A stretch of 39,705 nucleotides of DNA from Mycolicibacter arupensis. Its GTDB lineage: Bacteria; Actinomycetota; Actinomycetes; Mycobacteriales; Mycobacteriaceae. Where the stretch lies: positions 1 through 39,705 of the forward strand of contig NZ_MVHH01000038.1 of the NCBI RefSeq assembly GCF_002086515.1, read 5' to 3'. A program made the translations under genes and the position numbers. This document shows positions 1-11,304 of the stretch, one piece after another. Numbering within the stretch: position 1 is the stretch's first letter; the number at the start of each line of letters is the position of its first letter. The notes under the pieces are model-generated. The model was not told the origin of the DNA. It worked only from the letters and a program-made list of their open reading frames with translations, and did no database searches.

Positions 1-76
1 ACCCCCGCCGCCGCCACCGGTCAGCACCTGCGTGGGCTACAACGGCCGTTGGGTGCACGCCAACAACTGCAACTAA
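1..76 (+). CDS. C-terminal end of a proline-rich, probably exported protein (5' end outside the window)
   Basis: The reading frame starting at base 2 is open from the window edge to a TAA at 74-76. It encodes six prolines, then a short cysteine-containing tail (TCVGYNGRW, ending NNCN). A proline run followed by a small two-cysteine tail is common in secreted or surface mycobacterial proteins. The frame is too short to assign a family. It converges on the DUF1254 gene, with 6 bases between the two stops. The call rests on amino-acid composition and on the tidy end of the frame, so it is moderate. Confidence 0.5.
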   Translation, partial: PPPPPPVSTCVGYNGRWVHANNCN

Positions 77-82
77 GGCCGG

Positions 83-1495
83 CTAGCGCTTGACGGCCTT
101 CGGCGCTTCCCAGCTGCCGTTGAGCGCTTCCCCCTTGGGCCAGTACAGCCGCAGGATCATCTGGAACGGCCCCTCGGGCGCCGGCAGCCAGTTCGCCTCC
201 CGGTCCGCCCCCGGCGACTGGTGCGCGACGTCGATGGTGATTCCCCCGTCGGGGTCGCGGATCAGATCCGGCAGCATCGGCGAGTTGATCAGGTACCGGT
301 CGATCGGGTTGGCCACCAGCAGGCTTTCGGGCATCTTGTACATGGTCAGCGACCAGAACGCGTTGACCGGTGGCAGCGCCCCGGGGGCGAACCGCAGCGT
401 GTAGTGATGCGCGCCGGTCAGTGGATCGCCGGCTGAATCCACGGCCAGCACCGGATAGACGGCCTCATCCCGGGAGTTGCCGTAGATCCCGACCACCGCA
501 CCGGCCATCCGGTACAGGTAGTTGCCGTCGAGATATTCCCTGGTGCCGAACAGCTGTCCCGAGGTCACCTGGCCGCTCTCGAGCTTGTCCTTCTTGAACG
601 CGTCGAGTTCGGCCCAGGCATCGGCCATCCCCGCCTGCACGGCATCGCGGGTCTCGGCGCTGAGAGTGTCGGCATCGAAGGAGCCGTCGGGGCTGATCCC
701 GATGGTGGCGAACCGGGCCCGAAGATCCTGCTCCCCCGGCAACACCGGCGCGTACTTGAGCAGGAAGCTCAGGATCTCGAAGAACCGCGGCGAGGTCTTC
801 TGCTCCTCCGGGGTCAGCGGGGCGACGAAGTCCACCGGCGGGGCGCTGGCGGCGGGCTGGCCGAGATAGGCCGACAGTGGCTGCACGGTGTAACCGGCCT
901 GGATCTCCTTGACGTCGCCGATATCAGCCGGGTCGAACAGCTGGGTGCGGTAGATGACCAGCGCGAAGTCGGTGTCGGAGCGGATCACCTGATTCACGCC
1001 GTCGGGTTTGTCCCCGTTCCAGCCGGGTCCGGCGAGCAGGTATCTGCCCCCGCCGTTGCCGGTGGTGCGGCTGCCCACGTAGTCGAAGTTGTAGGTGTAG
1101 CCGTCGATGAACTGCAACGAGTAATAGCGGCCGGCTTCGATCGGCGGCACCGTCAGCACCAGCGGCTCGGCGCGCAGATCCGCACCGAGCATCGTGTAGG
1201 GGGTGTCGGCGTTCGGGGTCTGCACCGTGGTGTCGGCCGGCGTGAAGACCCTCGCGGTGCTCAGCGCGTGGTTCCATGCGCCCTTATCCTGCGGACCCGC
1301 CTTGCCGACGAAGAACGCGTGCTGGATGCGGTAGGAGTCGACCATCGGGAAGCCGTAGATGTAGGCCTGCTTGGCGATCTCGCGCACCTGACCGGCACTG
1401 GGCTTGGCGTCGGCGGGTTCCTGCTGCCCGGTGCCGCAGCCGCTGACCACGGCCAACATCGCGACGATCACTCCCAAAGCGGTCCAGTGCTTCAC
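83..1495 (-). CDS. DUF1254/DUF1214 family lipoprotein
   Basis: A 470-residue protein with a lipoprotein signal: a short basic start (MKHW), a hydrophobic stretch, and the lipobox VSGC near residue 20, so the mature protein should be lipid-anchored outside the membrane. The rest fits the two-part DUF1254 (N-terminal, about 45-180) plus DUF1214 (C-terminal, about 340-455) family. Features include an Asn/Asp-rich NADTPY segment near residue 95 and the ending region with NGSWEAP. The reaction of this family is unknown. The start is GTG with a GGGGA sequence about 5 nt upstream. It is divergent from the SDR gene, with about 60 bases between them. No partner gene is visible. Confidence 0.88.
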   Translation of the reverse strand: MKHWTALGVIVAMLAVVSGCGTGQQEPADAKPSAGQVREIAKQAYIYGFPMVDSYRIQHAFFVGKAGPQDKGAWNHALSTARVFTPADTTVQTPNADTPYTMLGADLRAEPLVLTVPPIEAGRYYSLQFIDGYTYNFDYVGSRTTGNGGGRYLLAGPGWNGDKPDGVNQVIRSDTDFALVIYRTQLFDPADIGDVKEIQAGYTVQPLSAYLGQPAASAPPVDFVAPLTPEEQKTSPRFFEILSFLLKYAPVLPGEQDLRARFATIGISPDGSFDADTLSAETRDAVQAGMADAWAELDAFKKDKLESGQVTSGQLFGTREYLDGNYLYRMAGAVVGIYGNSRDEAVYPVLAVDSAGDPLTGAHHYTLRFAPGALPPVNAFWSLTMYKMPESLLVANPIDRYLINSPMLPDLIRDPDGGITIDVAHQSPGADREANWLPAPEGPFQMILRLYWPKGEALNGSWEAPKAVKR

Positions 1496-1543
1496 GTCGT
1501 TCCCCGTCTAATCAGCGTTCCAGCGCGCACCCCGCCGCCTCGT

Positions 1544-1549
1544 TAGAGT
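1544..1549 (+). promoter_or_regulatory. -10 element of a leaderless SDR transcript
   Basis: TAGAGT fits the mycobacterial TANNNT -10 pattern and lies 7 nt before the ATG at 1557, which would put the transcription start at or next to the start codon. It also argues against the in-frame GTG at 1548, because that codon lies inside the -10 element. Confidence 0.5.
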
Positions 1550-1556
1550 GTCAGCC

Positions 1557-2429
1557 ATGAGCTCGTGGACCGCCAGCGATCTGCCGTCGTTCGCCGGACG
1601 GTCGGTGATCGTCACCGGTGCCAACAGCGGTTTGGGGGCTGTCACGGCGCGCGAACTGGCCAGAGTGGGCGCCGCCGTCACCCTGGCGGTCCGCGACACC
1701 GCCAAGGGCCAGGCCGCCGCGGCGCAGATGCCCGGCGACGTGACCGTCCGCGCATTGGATCTGGCCGACCTGTCCTCGGTACGGCGGTTCGCCGAGGAGA
1801 CCACGCGGGCCGACGTGCTGATCAACAACGCCGGGATCATGGCGGTGCCCTATGCCACCACCGTCGACGGTTTCGAGAGTCAGATCGGCACCAACCACCT
1901 GGGCCATTTCGCGCTGACGAACCTGCTGCTGCCCACGATCACCGACCGGGTGGTGACGGTGTCGTCGGCCATGCACCGGATCGGCTACATCAGCCTCAAA
2001 GACCTGAATTGGCAGTCGCGGCGGTATTCGGCGTGGCTGGCCTACGGCCAGTCCAAGCTGGCCAATCTGCTGTTCACCAGTGAATTGCAGCGCAGGCTCG
2101 TCTCGGCGGGCTCGCCGGTGCGCGCGCTGGCCGCTCATCCCGGCTATTCGAGCACCAACCTGCAGGGCCGCACCGGCAATCGGCTCGGTGACCTGGTGAT
2201 GCGCACGGTGGGCAATGGATTGCTGGCCACCAGCGCCGACTTCGGGGCACGCCAGACCCTCTACGCGGCATCGGCAGACCTGTCCGGCAACACCTTCGTC
2301 GGGCCGCGCTTCGGCGTCGTCGGACCGACCGGCTCGGTGGGCCGCAGCCTGCTGGCCAAGCGTGGTTCCACCGCCGCCGGACTGTGGGAGCTGTCCGAGC
2401 AGCTCACCGGGGTTCAATTTCCGCTCTGA
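1557..2429 (+). CDS. Short-chain dehydrogenase/reductase (SDR), retinol dehydrogenase-like
   Basis: A 290-residue classical-type SDR acting on a small alcohol or ketone with NAD(P)(H). Visible motifs are the Rossmann glycine motif TGANSGLG near residue 20, the NNAG motif (LINNAGIMAVP) near residue 86, a catalytic Ser in VSSAMHR, and the YGQSK active-site Tyr/Lys near 160. The layout and the C-terminal HPGYSSTNLQ segment resemble retinol dehydrogenase/WW-domain oxidoreductase-like SDRs, common in mycobacteria. The substrate cannot be told from sequence. The ATG at 1557 is chosen because a -10 element sits 7 nt upstream. It is followed by the rplY leader on the same strand. Confidence 0.9.
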   Translation: MSSWTASDLPSFAGRSVIVTGANSGLGAVTARELARVGAAVTLAVRDTAKGQAAAAQMPGDVTVRALDLADLSSVRRFAEETTRADVLINNAGIMAVPYATTVDGFESQIGTNHLGHFALTNLLLPTITDRVVTVSSAMHRIGYISLKDLNWQSRRYSAWLAYGQSKLANLLFTSELQRRLVSAGSPVRALAAHPGYSSTNLQGRTGNRLGDLVMRTVGNGLLATSADFGARQTLYAASADLSGNTFVGPRFGVVGPTGSVGRSLLAKRGSTAAGLWELSEQLTGVQFPL

Positions 2430-2442
2430 GCTGCCGATGCGC

Positions 2443-2567
2443 TAGCCTGACCAGGCGTCACGGCGAGGGCGGCCCCGATTCGGCCGCCGTTATCGACGAG
2501 GACCTCCGAAATGGTTGTCGCGATCTGGCCGTGCCTGACACCGCCGCAGCAACCAAGGAGTTTCCCC
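2443..2567 (+). promoter_or_regulatory. rplY leader with candidate -10 element and hairpin
   Basis: Between the SDR stop and rplY there is a TAGCCT (-10-like, 2443-2448), followed by a leader of about 110 nt. It contains a 7-bp perfect stem GGCGGCC (2468-2474) / GGCCGCC (2482-2488) with a 7-nt loop. An AAGGAG ribosome-binding site lies at 2555-2560, 7 nt before the ATG at 2568. Many ribosomal protein genes are controlled in their leaders. That this hairpin has such a role is inference. Confidence 0.35.
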
Positions 2568-3185
2568 ATGGCTAAGACCCCCGCCACCAACCAGCTCGCC
2601 GCTTCGGTGCGGACCGAGACCGGCAAGGGCGCCTCGCGCCGGGCCCGCCGCGCGGGCAAGGTCCCCACCGTCCTCTACGGCCACGGCACCGAGCCGCAGC
2701 ACCTGGAGCTGTCCGCGCACGACTTCGCCGCCGTGCTGCGCCACTCCGGCACCAACGCCGTGCTCACCCTCGACATCGAGGGCAAGGAGCAGCTGGCACT
2801 GACCAAGGCCCTGGACATCCACCCGATCCGTCGCACCATCCAGCACGCCGACCTGCTGGTGGTGCGCCGCGGCGAGAAGGTCACCGTCGAGGTCAACGTC
2901 GTCATCGAAGGCGACGCCGTGTCCGGCACCCTGGTCACCCAGGACGCCACCACCGTGGAGATCGAGGCCGAGGCGCTGTCGATTCCGGAGCAGGTGACGG
3001 TGTCCATCGAGGGCGCCGAGGCCGGCACCCAGTTCACCGCCGGCGGCCTGGAACTGCCCAAGGGCGTGAGCCTGATCTCGGACCCCGAACTGCTGCTGGT
3101 CAACGTGATCGAGGCACCCAGCGCCGAGGAGCCGGCCGAAGACGCCGCTGCCGAAGGCGAGAACGCGGCCTCCGAGTCCGAGTAA
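2568..3185 (+). CDS. rplY: 50S ribosomal protein L25, long (CTC/TL5) form
   Basis: A 205-residue protein of the bL25 CTC/TL5 type, which binds 5S rRNA in the central protuberance of the large subunit. The N-terminal L25 domain (about 1-95) contains the basic [15 protein letters not shown] segment and the VLYGHG motif. The C-terminal TL5 beta domain (about 100-185) is followed by an Ala/Glu-rich acidic tail, typical of actinobacterial homologues. The start is set by the AAGGAG at 2555-2560. An upstream in-frame GTG would add residues unlike the family. It lies 12 nt before pth, the same rplY-pth pairing as Rv1015c-Rv1014c, so the two are probably co-transcribed. Confidence 0.96.
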   Translation: MAKTPATNQLAASVRTETGKGASRRARRAGKVPTVLYGHGTEPQHLELSAHDFAAVLRHSGTNAVLTLDIEGKEQLALTKALDIHPIRRTIQHADLLVVRRGEKVTVEVNVVIEGDAVSGTLVTQDATTVEIEAEALSIPEQVTVSIEGAEAGTQFTAGGLELPKGVSLISDPELLLVNVIEAPSAEEPAEDAAAEGENAASESE

Positions 3186-3197
3186 GCCGAGCACCGC

Positions 3198-3782
3198 ATG
3201 GCCGAGTCACCGCCGGTGCTGGTGGTCGGCCTGGGCAACCCGGGCCCGAATTACGCACGTACCCGGCACAACGTGGGCTTCATGGTGCTCGACCTGCTGG
3301 CCGAGCGCATCGGGTCGCCGTTCAAGCTGCATAAGAAGTCGGGAGCCGACGTAGCCACCGGGCGCCTGAAAGGGCGTCCGGTGGTGTTGGCCCGGCCACG
3401 CTGCTACATGAACGAGTCGGGCCGCCAAGTGGGGCCACTGGCCAAGTTCTACTCCGTGCCCACCAGTGACGTCGTGGTGATCCACGACGACCTCGACCTG
3501 GACTTCGGCCGGATCAGGCTCAAGCAGGGCGGCGGCGAAGGCGGCCACAACGGGCTGCGATCGATCGCCACAGTGTTGGGCAGCAAGGACTTTCAGCGAG
3601 TCCGCCTCGGCATCGGCCGCCCCCCGGGACGCCAGGATCCGGCGGCGTTCGTGCTGCAGGCGTTCAACACCGGCGAGCGCGCCGAGCTGCCGACCATCTG
3701 CGAGCAGGCCGGCGATGCCACCGAGCTGCTGATCGAGTTGGGTCTGGAGCCCGCGCAGAACCTCGTCCACGCCTGGGGCTGA
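3198..3782 (+). CDS. pth: Peptidyl-tRNA hydrolase
   Basis: A 194-residue protein that cleaves the ester bond of peptidyl-tRNAs dropped from stalled ribosomes. It has the family motifs in order: [19 protein letters not shown] near residues 10-28 (with the catalytic His), the YMNESGR segment with the substrate-binding Asn near residue 74, DDLDLDFG near 97, and [13 protein letters not shown] near 113. The length matches the family. It follows rplY by 12 nt and converges on the acyl-AMP ligase gene across a hairpin-containing gap. Confidence 0.97.
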   Translation: MAESPPVLVVGLGNPGPNYARTRHNVGFMVLDLLAERIGSPFKLHKKSGADVATGRLKGRPVVLARPRCYMNESGRQVGPLAKFYSVPTSDVVVIHDDLDLDFGRIRLKQGGGEGGHNGLRSIATVLGSKDFQRVRLGIGRPPGRQDPAAFVLQAFNTGERAELPTICEQAGDATELLIELGLEPAQNLVHAWG

Positions 3783-3792
3783 GCCCCGCCTT

Positions 3793-3866
3793 CTCCCCCG
3801 CCAGCGTGCATGTTTGTACGCAAAGGCACGGCGTGTCGCGTACAACACGCACCCTCGCGGGGAGGG
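3793..3866. terminator. Long imperfect hairpin between convergent pth and the Pks16-like gene
   Basis: TTGTACGC (3814-3821) pairs perfectly with GCGTACAA (3838-3845). GTGC (3806-3809) pairs with GCAC (3849-3852), and CCCCG (3796-3800) with CGGGG (3858-3862), giving an interrupted stem of about 74 bp around a 16-nt loop. Its position between two convergent stops suits a bidirectional terminator. There is no U-tract, as is usual in mycobacteria. Termination is inferred. Confidence 0.5.
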
Positions 3867-3868
3867 GA

Positions 3869-3900
3869 CCTAGGTGCTGGCCTAGGTGACAGCCCTAGGT
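3869..3900. repeat. Three CCTAGGT repeats at the 3' end of the acyl-AMP ligase gene
   Basis: CCTAGGT occurs at 3869-3875, 3881-3887 and 3894-3900, spaced 12 and 13 bases apart, each followed by G(C/A)C or GACC-like bases. CCTAGG is a rare palindrome in GC-rich DNA. The third copy contains the stop codon of the leftward gene. No function is known. Confidence 0.6.
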
Positions 3901-5529
3901 GACCAGCGCGACGGAATTGGCCCGGCGCAACTTGCCCGACGGGGTCTTGGGGATGCTGCCCGGTCCGAGCACCACCACGTTGCGGGGGCGCATGTCGACC
4001 TCGGTCACCACCTCATGGGCGACCTGGTGCTCGATCCGGCGCACCTCGACCGGGTCCTGCCAGGCGTTGGACTCCACCGCGACCGCGAACGTCTCACGGG
4101 AATGGCCGGCGTCCAGGCGTACCGCGACCGCGCACCCGGGGCGCACGCCCTCGACGCGGCCCGCGGCACGCTCGATGTCGGTCGGGTAGATGTTGCGGCC
4201 CGCCATGATGATGACGTCCTTGACCCGGCCGCACACCACGACGTGGCCGTCTTCCATCTGGTAGCCCAGGTCGCCGGTGTCATACCAGCCGTGCTCGTCC
4301 TGCGCCGGCAGGAAGCCCGCCATCGTGAGGTAGCCCGGGGTCACCGGCTCCCCGCGCAGCTGGATCACTCCGACGCCACGCGGCGGCAACGAGGTGCCGT
4401 TCTCATCCACGATCCGGATCTCGATGCCCTCGAGCAGCGGGCCCAGGGAGGCCAGCCGCCGGGTGTTGCCCTTGGTGGCCGGCACCGCCTGGCGCAGCGC
4501 CGCCAGCAGGTCGGCGTCCACCTCGTCGACCACCAGCCCGGCGTTGCACTTGGAGAACGACACCGCCAGCACCGTCTCGGCCATGCCGTAGGCGGGCAGA
4601 ATGGCCGTCGGGTTCAGCCCGAACGGCTTGCCGGCGTCGATCAGGTCCTCGACGTCGGCGGGTTCCACCGGTTCGGCACCCGAGAGCGCGAACCGCAGCG
4701 TGGACAGGTCGAACTGGCCCGGTGTGGCCTGCTTACGCAGCCGCTTGGCGAACAGCGCATAGGCGAAGTTCGGGGCCGCGGTCATGGTGCCCTTGTACTT
4801 GTCGATCAGCTTGGCCCACAGCAGCGTGTCGCGCAGGAAGTCCATCGGGGTGATCTTGACCAGCTCGGCGCCGAAGTACATCGGCACGGTGAGGAACCCG
4901 ATCATGCCCATGTCGTGGAAGCACGGCAGCCAGCTGACCATGACGTCCTTCTCGACGTCGTACTCCGCGCTGATGAACATCGCCTCGGCATTGGAGTAGA
5001 TGTTGCGGTGGGTGATCTGCACTGCCTTCGGAGACCCGGTCGAGCCGGAGGTGAGCTGCATCAGCGCCAGGTCGTCCTCGCCGGCCTCTTCCGGGTCGAT
5101 CGGCTCGGCGGTCAGCAGGTCGGCGACGGTGACGACTTTGAGGCCCTTGGCGGTCAGCACCGGCTCCGCGGCCATGAACGGGTCGGAGATGATGACGGCC
5201 TTGGCGTCGATCATGTCGACGACGGTCATGGTGTCCTCGGCCCAGACAGCCAGGTCGGTGCGCGGGGTGGGCTGGTGCAGCATGGTCAGGCTGGCGGCCC
5301 GCATCCACACGCCCTGGGCGGTGGGAGCGATCTCCACCGGGGCACCGGCCAGCACGCCAACGGCGTCGCCGGGACCGACACCGGCCGCCGCCAGTCCGCC
5401 GGCGATCCGGCGGGCACGCTCATGGACCTCGCCCCAGGTGTGCCGGACCGGTTCGTGCGGCTCACCGGTGACCATGCCCTTGGTTGATTCCCGGGCACTG
5501 CGGAACATGTTGTCGGTAAACCTGCTCAC
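3895..5529 (-). CDS. Fatty-acyl-AMP ligase / long-chain acyl-CoA synthetase-like enzyme (Pks16-like)
   Basis: A 544-residue adenylate-forming enzyme that activates a carboxylic (probably fatty) acid as acyl-AMP. Visible motifs are the phosphate-binding [12 protein letters not shown] near residue 180, the YDTGDLGY motif near 415, [16 protein letters not shown] near 430, and the C-terminal catalytic lysine in TPSGKLRR near 530. Length and position next to pth match Rv1013 (named pks16 in M. tuberculosis, but an adenylating enzyme rather than a polyketide synthase). The GTG at 5529 is preferred over the adjacent GTG at 5532 because the AGGAGG (complement of 5535-5540) then has 5-nt spacing. Whether the product is acyl-AMP or acyl-CoA cannot be decided here. 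It faces the same way as ispE but is 250 bp downstream of it. Confidence 0.88.
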   Translation of the reverse strand: MSRFTDNMFRSARESTKGMVTGEPHEPVRHTWGEVHERARRIAGGLAAAGVGPGDAVGVLAGAPVEIAPTAQGVWMRAASLTMLHQPTPRTDLAVWAEDTMTVVDMIDAKAVIISDPFMAAEPVLTAKGLKVVTVADLLTAEPIDPEEAGEDDLALMQLTSGSTGSPKAVQITHRNIYSNAEAMFISAEYDVEKDVMVSWLPCFHDMGMIGFLTVPMYFGAELVKITPMDFLRDTLLWAKLIDKYKGTMTAAPNFAYALFAKRLRKQATPGQFDLSTLRFALSGAEPVEPADVEDLIDAGKPFGLNPTAILPAYGMAETVLAVSFSKCNAGLVVDEVDADLLAALRQAVPATKGNTRRLASLGPLLEGIEIRIVDENGTSLPPRGVGVIQLRGEPVTPGYLTMAGFLPAQDEHGWYDTGDLGYQMEDGHVVVCGRVKDVIIMAGRNIYPTDIERAAGRVEGVRPGCAVAVRLDAGHSRETFAVAVESNAWQDPVEVRRIEHQVAHEVVTEVDMRPRNVVVLGPGSIPKTPSGKLRRANSVALVT

Positions 5530-5780
5530 CACGGCCTCCTAGCCGGCACCAGTACTGTCCATACGGGCTCAGATTTCATGTTCCACCTGCTTGGGATCAC
5601 TTCGCGAGAGGCACACGCACACAAATCGGTGGCGGTTGGATCTCGATACCGTAATGCGCGACCCTCCAGAACTGCGTTGCGTCTGGCTGGCTGGGTTGTC
5701 CTGGCCGCAATGAGTCACCGCGGGCCATCTTAAACTCCTCTTAATCCGCGGGCAAATCTATCCGCGGATCGTGGCGCCCA
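5530..5780. other. Intergenic region upstream of the acyl-AMP ligase
   Basis: About 250 bp between the ispE stop and the ligase start. It holds the AGGAGG ribosome-binding site at its left edge and two direct copies of ATCCGCGG close together near 5750-5776. No convincing open frame or RNA gene is seen. The ligase promoter should lie here, but I do not see an unambiguous -10/-35 pair. Confidence 0.4.
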
Positions 5781-6743
5781 TCACGCCCCGGTCACCGACG
5801 ACGGAACCACCCGGGCGCCGTACACCGGGCCGCTGGCCACCCGCACCGCCCGGCCCGCACCGAGCGCCGACAGTTCGACGGCGACCTCGGCCGCTGACTC
5901 TGCAGACAGGCACAAGAAGGCGCACGTCGGGCCGGAGCCAGACACCACACCGGCCAGTGCCCCCGCTTCCACGCCGGCGCGCAGGGTGCGCCGCAGGGCC
6001 GGGTTGAGACTCACCGCGGCCGCCTGGAGGTCATTGCCGAGCAATCCGGCCAGCCGTTGCGGGTCTCCGGCAGCCAACGCGGCCAGCACCGGCTCGGGCT
6101 CGCCCGACTCCGGAAGGGTGCGGCCGGTGTCACGCAGCCGGTCCAGCTCGGTGAAGACCGCCGGGGTCGACAAGCCCCGGTCGGCGAAGGCCAGCACCCA
6201 GTGGAAGGTCTCGCGGGTGAGCACCGTCGCCAGTTCCTCCCCGCGACCGGTGCCCAACGCGGTTCCGCCATGCAGCGCGAACGGCACGTCGCTGCCCAGC
6301 CGGGCGGCCAGCGTGTGCAGGTCGCGGCGCGGCACACCCAGCTCCCAGAGCGCATTGATGCCCACCAGCACCGCGGCGGCGTCGGCACTGCCGCCGGCCA
6401 TGCCGCCGGCCACCGGGATCGACTTATCGATGGAGATGGCCACGTCCGGAGCCCGGCCGACATACTCGGCCATCAGCACGGCGGCCTGCCACGCGAGGTT
6501 GCGCTCATCGGTGGGCAGCACGTCGGCACCCTCGCCGCTGCACCGCAGCGACAGCACGTCGGCGTCCCGGACGGTCACCTCGTCGACCAACGACACCGCA
6601 TGAAAGACGGTGGTCAGCTCGTGATAGCCGTCCTCGCGGCGGTCGCCCACGGCCAGGTAGAGGTTGAGCTTGCCCGGTACCCGCACGGTGACCGAACCGG
6701 TCGGGGACCACTCGGTCGCGGTATTGCCGTCGGATGCGGTCAC
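5781..6743 (-). CDS. ispE: 4-diphosphocytidyl-2-C-methyl-D-erythritol kinase
   Basis: A 320-residue GHMP-family kinase that phosphorylates CDP-methylerythritol in the MEP isoprenoid pathway, which mycobacteria use for all isoprenoids. The [11 protein letters not shown] substrate-binding motif is near residue 24, the glycine-rich GHMP ATP motif [15 protein letters not shown] near residue 110, and a third motif [10 protein letters not shown] near 265. The start is GTG at 6743, with TAGTCT 7 nt upstream, which suggests its own leaderless transcript. In M. tuberculosis the gene follows ksgA directly. Here a kinase gene and a PE-PPE gene lie between them. Confidence 0.96.
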   Translation of the reverse strand: MTASDGNTATEWSPTGSVTVRVPGKLNLYLAVGDRREDGYHELTTVFHAVSLVDEVTVRDADVLSLRCSGEGADVLPTDERNLAWQAAVLMAEYVGRAPDVAISIDKSIPVAGGMAGGSADAAAVLVGINALWELGVPRRDLHTLAARLGSDVPFALHGGTALGTGRGEELATVLTRETFHWVLAFADRGLSTPAVFTELDRLRDTGRTLPESGEPEPVLAALAAGDPQRLAGLLGNDLQAAAVSLNPALRRTLRAGVEAGALAGVVSGSGPTCAFLCLSAESAAEVAVELSALGAGRAVRVASGPVYGARVVPSSVTGA

Positions 6744-6750
6744 GCCGATG

Positions 6751-6756
6751 AGACTA
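6751..6756 (-). promoter_or_regulatory. -10 element for a leaderless ispE transcript
   Basis: On the minus strand TAGTCT (TANNNT) ends 7 nt before the GTG start of ispE. This would uncouple ispE from the upstream PE-PPE gene, which stops about 45 bp away. Confidence 0.5.
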
Positions 6757-6788
6757 ACGGTCCGTGGCGCGGCGCAGGCGCCGCGCGA

Positions 6789-8264
6789 TCAGGAGAACAG
6801 GTCAGCGAAGTCCTGCGAGACCGAGTTGAATGCGTTGAGCAGGACCTCCAGCTCAAACCCGCCCGCCATGGTGACCAGCCCGGTGGTGGCCGCCAGCGGC
6901 ATCCCGAGCGCGCCCACCAGATCGCCGTCCATGAGCTCGTTGAAGAACAGGCTCGCGTTGTAGGCGGGCAGCGAGGTGAGCAGCGCGTTGATGATGTCGG
7001 CGGTGGGCAGCAGGGTCGAGTACAACGTCGACGCGGCACCGCTGAAGGTGTTGACGACGTCCATCAGGCTGGGCAGGCTGAAGTCCGCGGCGCCGCCGCC
7101 CAGTCCGAACATGTCGGCCGCGATCTCGGCCGGGCTGCCGGAGAAGATGTTCTGCAGGGCGGCGACGAAGTCGTTCCACCCCTCCTCGGCGCCGTTCACC
7201 AGCGCGGTCAGCACATCCATCGGATTGACGTCGGGGAACAGCCCGAACGGGGTGGAGATATCGGCAGGACCCTGGTCCCAGCCGTTCTCGATGCTTCCAT
7301 ATCCGAGGTTGATCAGCACCCGCAGCGCCGGCTGCAGCAGGTCGGCGAAGGCGTCACCGAATGCGTTGCCGCGCAACAGCTCCAGGATCGGCAGATTCTC
7401 GGTGGGAATCATGAAGTACTGGTTGTTGCCGGTGTACCCCTCGGAGACACTCAGCTCGATCGCCGACGCCAGCTGCTCATCGGTCAACCGCGGGTAGGTG
7501 CCGTGAATGAACATGATGCCCAGGAAGGCGTTGATGTCGGCGAGCAGGTTCAGCGGATACTTCGGGAAGTCGGCGAAACCGTCGTACTCCTGGATGTAGT
7601 TGGCCGTCTCCCAGGGCGTCTCGGACGGAGCCCCGCCGCTGAACGTCACGCCGAGGCTGGCCAGGCTCAGCGGGGAGCCGGGAACGTCGAAACGGGCCAG
7701 CAGGCCGCCGTTGGGGTTGGCGGGGCTGCCCAGCGTCACGAACGACAGCTCGTCCGAGGTCGGACGGTCCTCCTCGGGCAGGGCCATCAGCTGGTCCATC
7801 ACCAAACCGTTGATGACGCCACTCTGGGAATATCCCAGCACGACGAGGTCATTGCCCTTGTCGATCTCGCTCATGATGGTCTGAAAGAGGATCGTGGAGC
7901 CCTGGGCCAGCGAGGTGTCCAGCGGAAGCGTCTTGACGCCGGTCAGCGGGTAGAGGCCCTCCGGGGTGAACAGCGGATTGGTGGCGTCCACCTGGAAGGT
8001 GGGCTGGCCCTCGAACTTGGGTGTCGTGGGAGAGATGAACCGATCCGTGAGGGCGGCCAGGTATTGCGGCGAAGGGATCGGCAGGCCACTGCCGCCCATG
8101 ATCCACGACTCGGTGTCGAGCAGGGTGGTCTGGGCGATCAGGGTCTTGGCGGAGGAGGCCACCTGGGGCGCGACCACCGGCGCCACACCGAGCGCGGTGA
8201 TGGCGGCCATGGTCAACGGGACTGCACCGACCGAACGCAGGTTGCGGTGGGACTGAGTTGTCAT
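6789..8264 (-). CDS. Secreted PE-PPE domain protein (alpha/beta serine hydrolase)
   Basis: A 491-residue protein. It starts at the ATG preceded by a perfect AGGAGG (complement of 8270-8275). A basic start (TTQSHRNLR) is followed by a hydrophobic segment ending near an AxA-like site, consistent with a signal peptide. The PE-PPE domain (about 40-270) opens with GSGLPIPSPQYL and contains the nucleophile motif LGYSQSG near 145, a GxSxS serine hydrolase elbow. The domain is usually the C-terminal part of PE or PPE proteins and has esterase or acyltransferase-like activity in characterised mycobacterial members. Here it stands alone, without a PE or PPE N-terminus. The C-terminal 200 residues are helical and lipid-droplet-like in composition, of unknown role. 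It is placed between ksgA/kinase and ispE. Confidence 0.88.
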   Translation of the reverse strand: MTTQSHRNLRSVGAVPLTMAAITALGVAPVVAPQVASSAKTLIAQTTLLDTESWIMGGSGLPIPSPQYLAALTDRFISPTTPKFEGQPTFQVDATNPLFTPEGLYPLTGVKTLPLDTSLAQGSTILFQTIMSEIDKGNDLVVLGYSQSGVINGLVMDQLMALPEEDRPTSDELSFVTLGSPANPNGGLLARFDVPGSPLSLASLGVTFSGGAPSETPWETANYIQEYDGFADFPKYPLNLLADINAFLGIMFIHGTYPRLTDEQLASAIELSVSEGYTGNNQYFMIPTENLPILELLRGNAFGDAFADLLQPALRVLINLGYGSIENGWDQGPADISTPFGLFPDVNPMDVLTALVNGAEEGWNDFVAALQNIFSGSPAEIAADMFGLGGGAADFSLPSLMDVVNTFSGAASTLYSTLLPTADIINALLTSLPAYNASLFFNELMDGDLVGALGMPLAATTGLVTMAGGFELEVLLNAFNSVSQDFADLFS

Positions 8265-8399
8265 GGCGGCCTCCTGGATGGTGATGCGATCGCGTTGATT
8301 ATTTACCGCACGCCAGCCAAATGTCATGTTTTCCTAGTTATTCGATCATGTTTCTCTCAGTTTTCTGCGAGGTAGCTGTACGCGCCCTAACCTGAGTTC
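8265..8399. promoter_or_regulatory. Divergent promoter region, PE-PPE gene and Ser/Thr kinase
   Basis: A 135-bp region more AT-rich than its surroundings. For the kinase, TAACCT (8388-8393) lies exactly 6 nt before its ATG at 8400, a leaderless arrangement. For the leftward PE-PPE gene a TAAATAAT-like sequence on the minus strand near 8300-8308 is a plausible -10, followed by an untranslated leader with a strong AGGAGG. Confidence 0.5.
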
Positions 8400-9154
8400 A
8401 TGAACGCGGCCGGGGTCCACTACGGCGGCTACCTGATCGAGTCCGAGGTCGGCCACGGCGGGCACGCCCGCGTGTACCGGGCTCACCACCGCAGTTCGCC
8501 CGGCACTCCGGTGGCACTGAAGGTGCTCGATGAGGCACACCGCTCGGCCGCTGAGCAGGCTCGGCTGGACCGCGAGTTCGCGTTCGCGAGCGCCCTGGCG
8601 CACCCCAACATCGTCACGGTGTACCGGCACGGACCGTTCTGGCTGGCCATGCAGTACGTCGACGGTGGCAAGGTGACCGGTTTGCGCACGGCGCCAGACC
8701 GATTGGCCGCACTGGCTCAGGTGGCCGCAGCGCTGGACTACGCACACCGCGCCGGCGTGGTGCACAGCGACGTCAAACCCGCCAACATCCTGATCCACGC
8801 GGACTTCGGCCGATCCGGCGCGGTACTGACCGACTTCGGCGTGGCGCACGCTGTCGTCGAAGACGTAGGCCACCGGCCACGGCAGCCCGGCAACCCGGAA
8901 GTGTCACTGCCCTACACCGCGCCAGAGATCCTGCAGGGAAAGGCGCCCACCGCCGCCACCGACGAGTACGCCCTGGCCTGCACGGCCGTGGAACTGCTGA
9001 CCGGTGCGTCGCCGTTTCCCGCCGACAGCGCCGCCGACCTGGCCGAGGCGCACCTACGACTGCTGCCCCCGCCCCTGTCGGACACCCTCGGACCGACAGC
9101 CCGGGCAGCCGACGTGGTGGTGCAACGGGCCCTGGCGAAGTACCCGGCGCGTCG

Positions 9155-11304
<2,150 letters not shown>

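Noticed and set aside
2074..2271. Short overlapping frames inside the SDR, kinase and EcsC genes
   Set aside because: They follow the GC bias of the real frames and lack initiation signals or recognisable domains.
3886..5487. A rightward open frame of 533 codons antisense to the acyl-AMP ligase
   Set aside because: Shadow of the ligase codon pattern, low-complexity Gly/Arg/His composition, no motif. The minus-strand gene has all family motifs.
6057..8375. A rightward open frame of 772 codons across ispE and the PE-PPE gene
   Set aside because: It is the opposite strand of two well-supported genes and rich in Arg/Gly/His from GC-rich antisense. No domain is seen.
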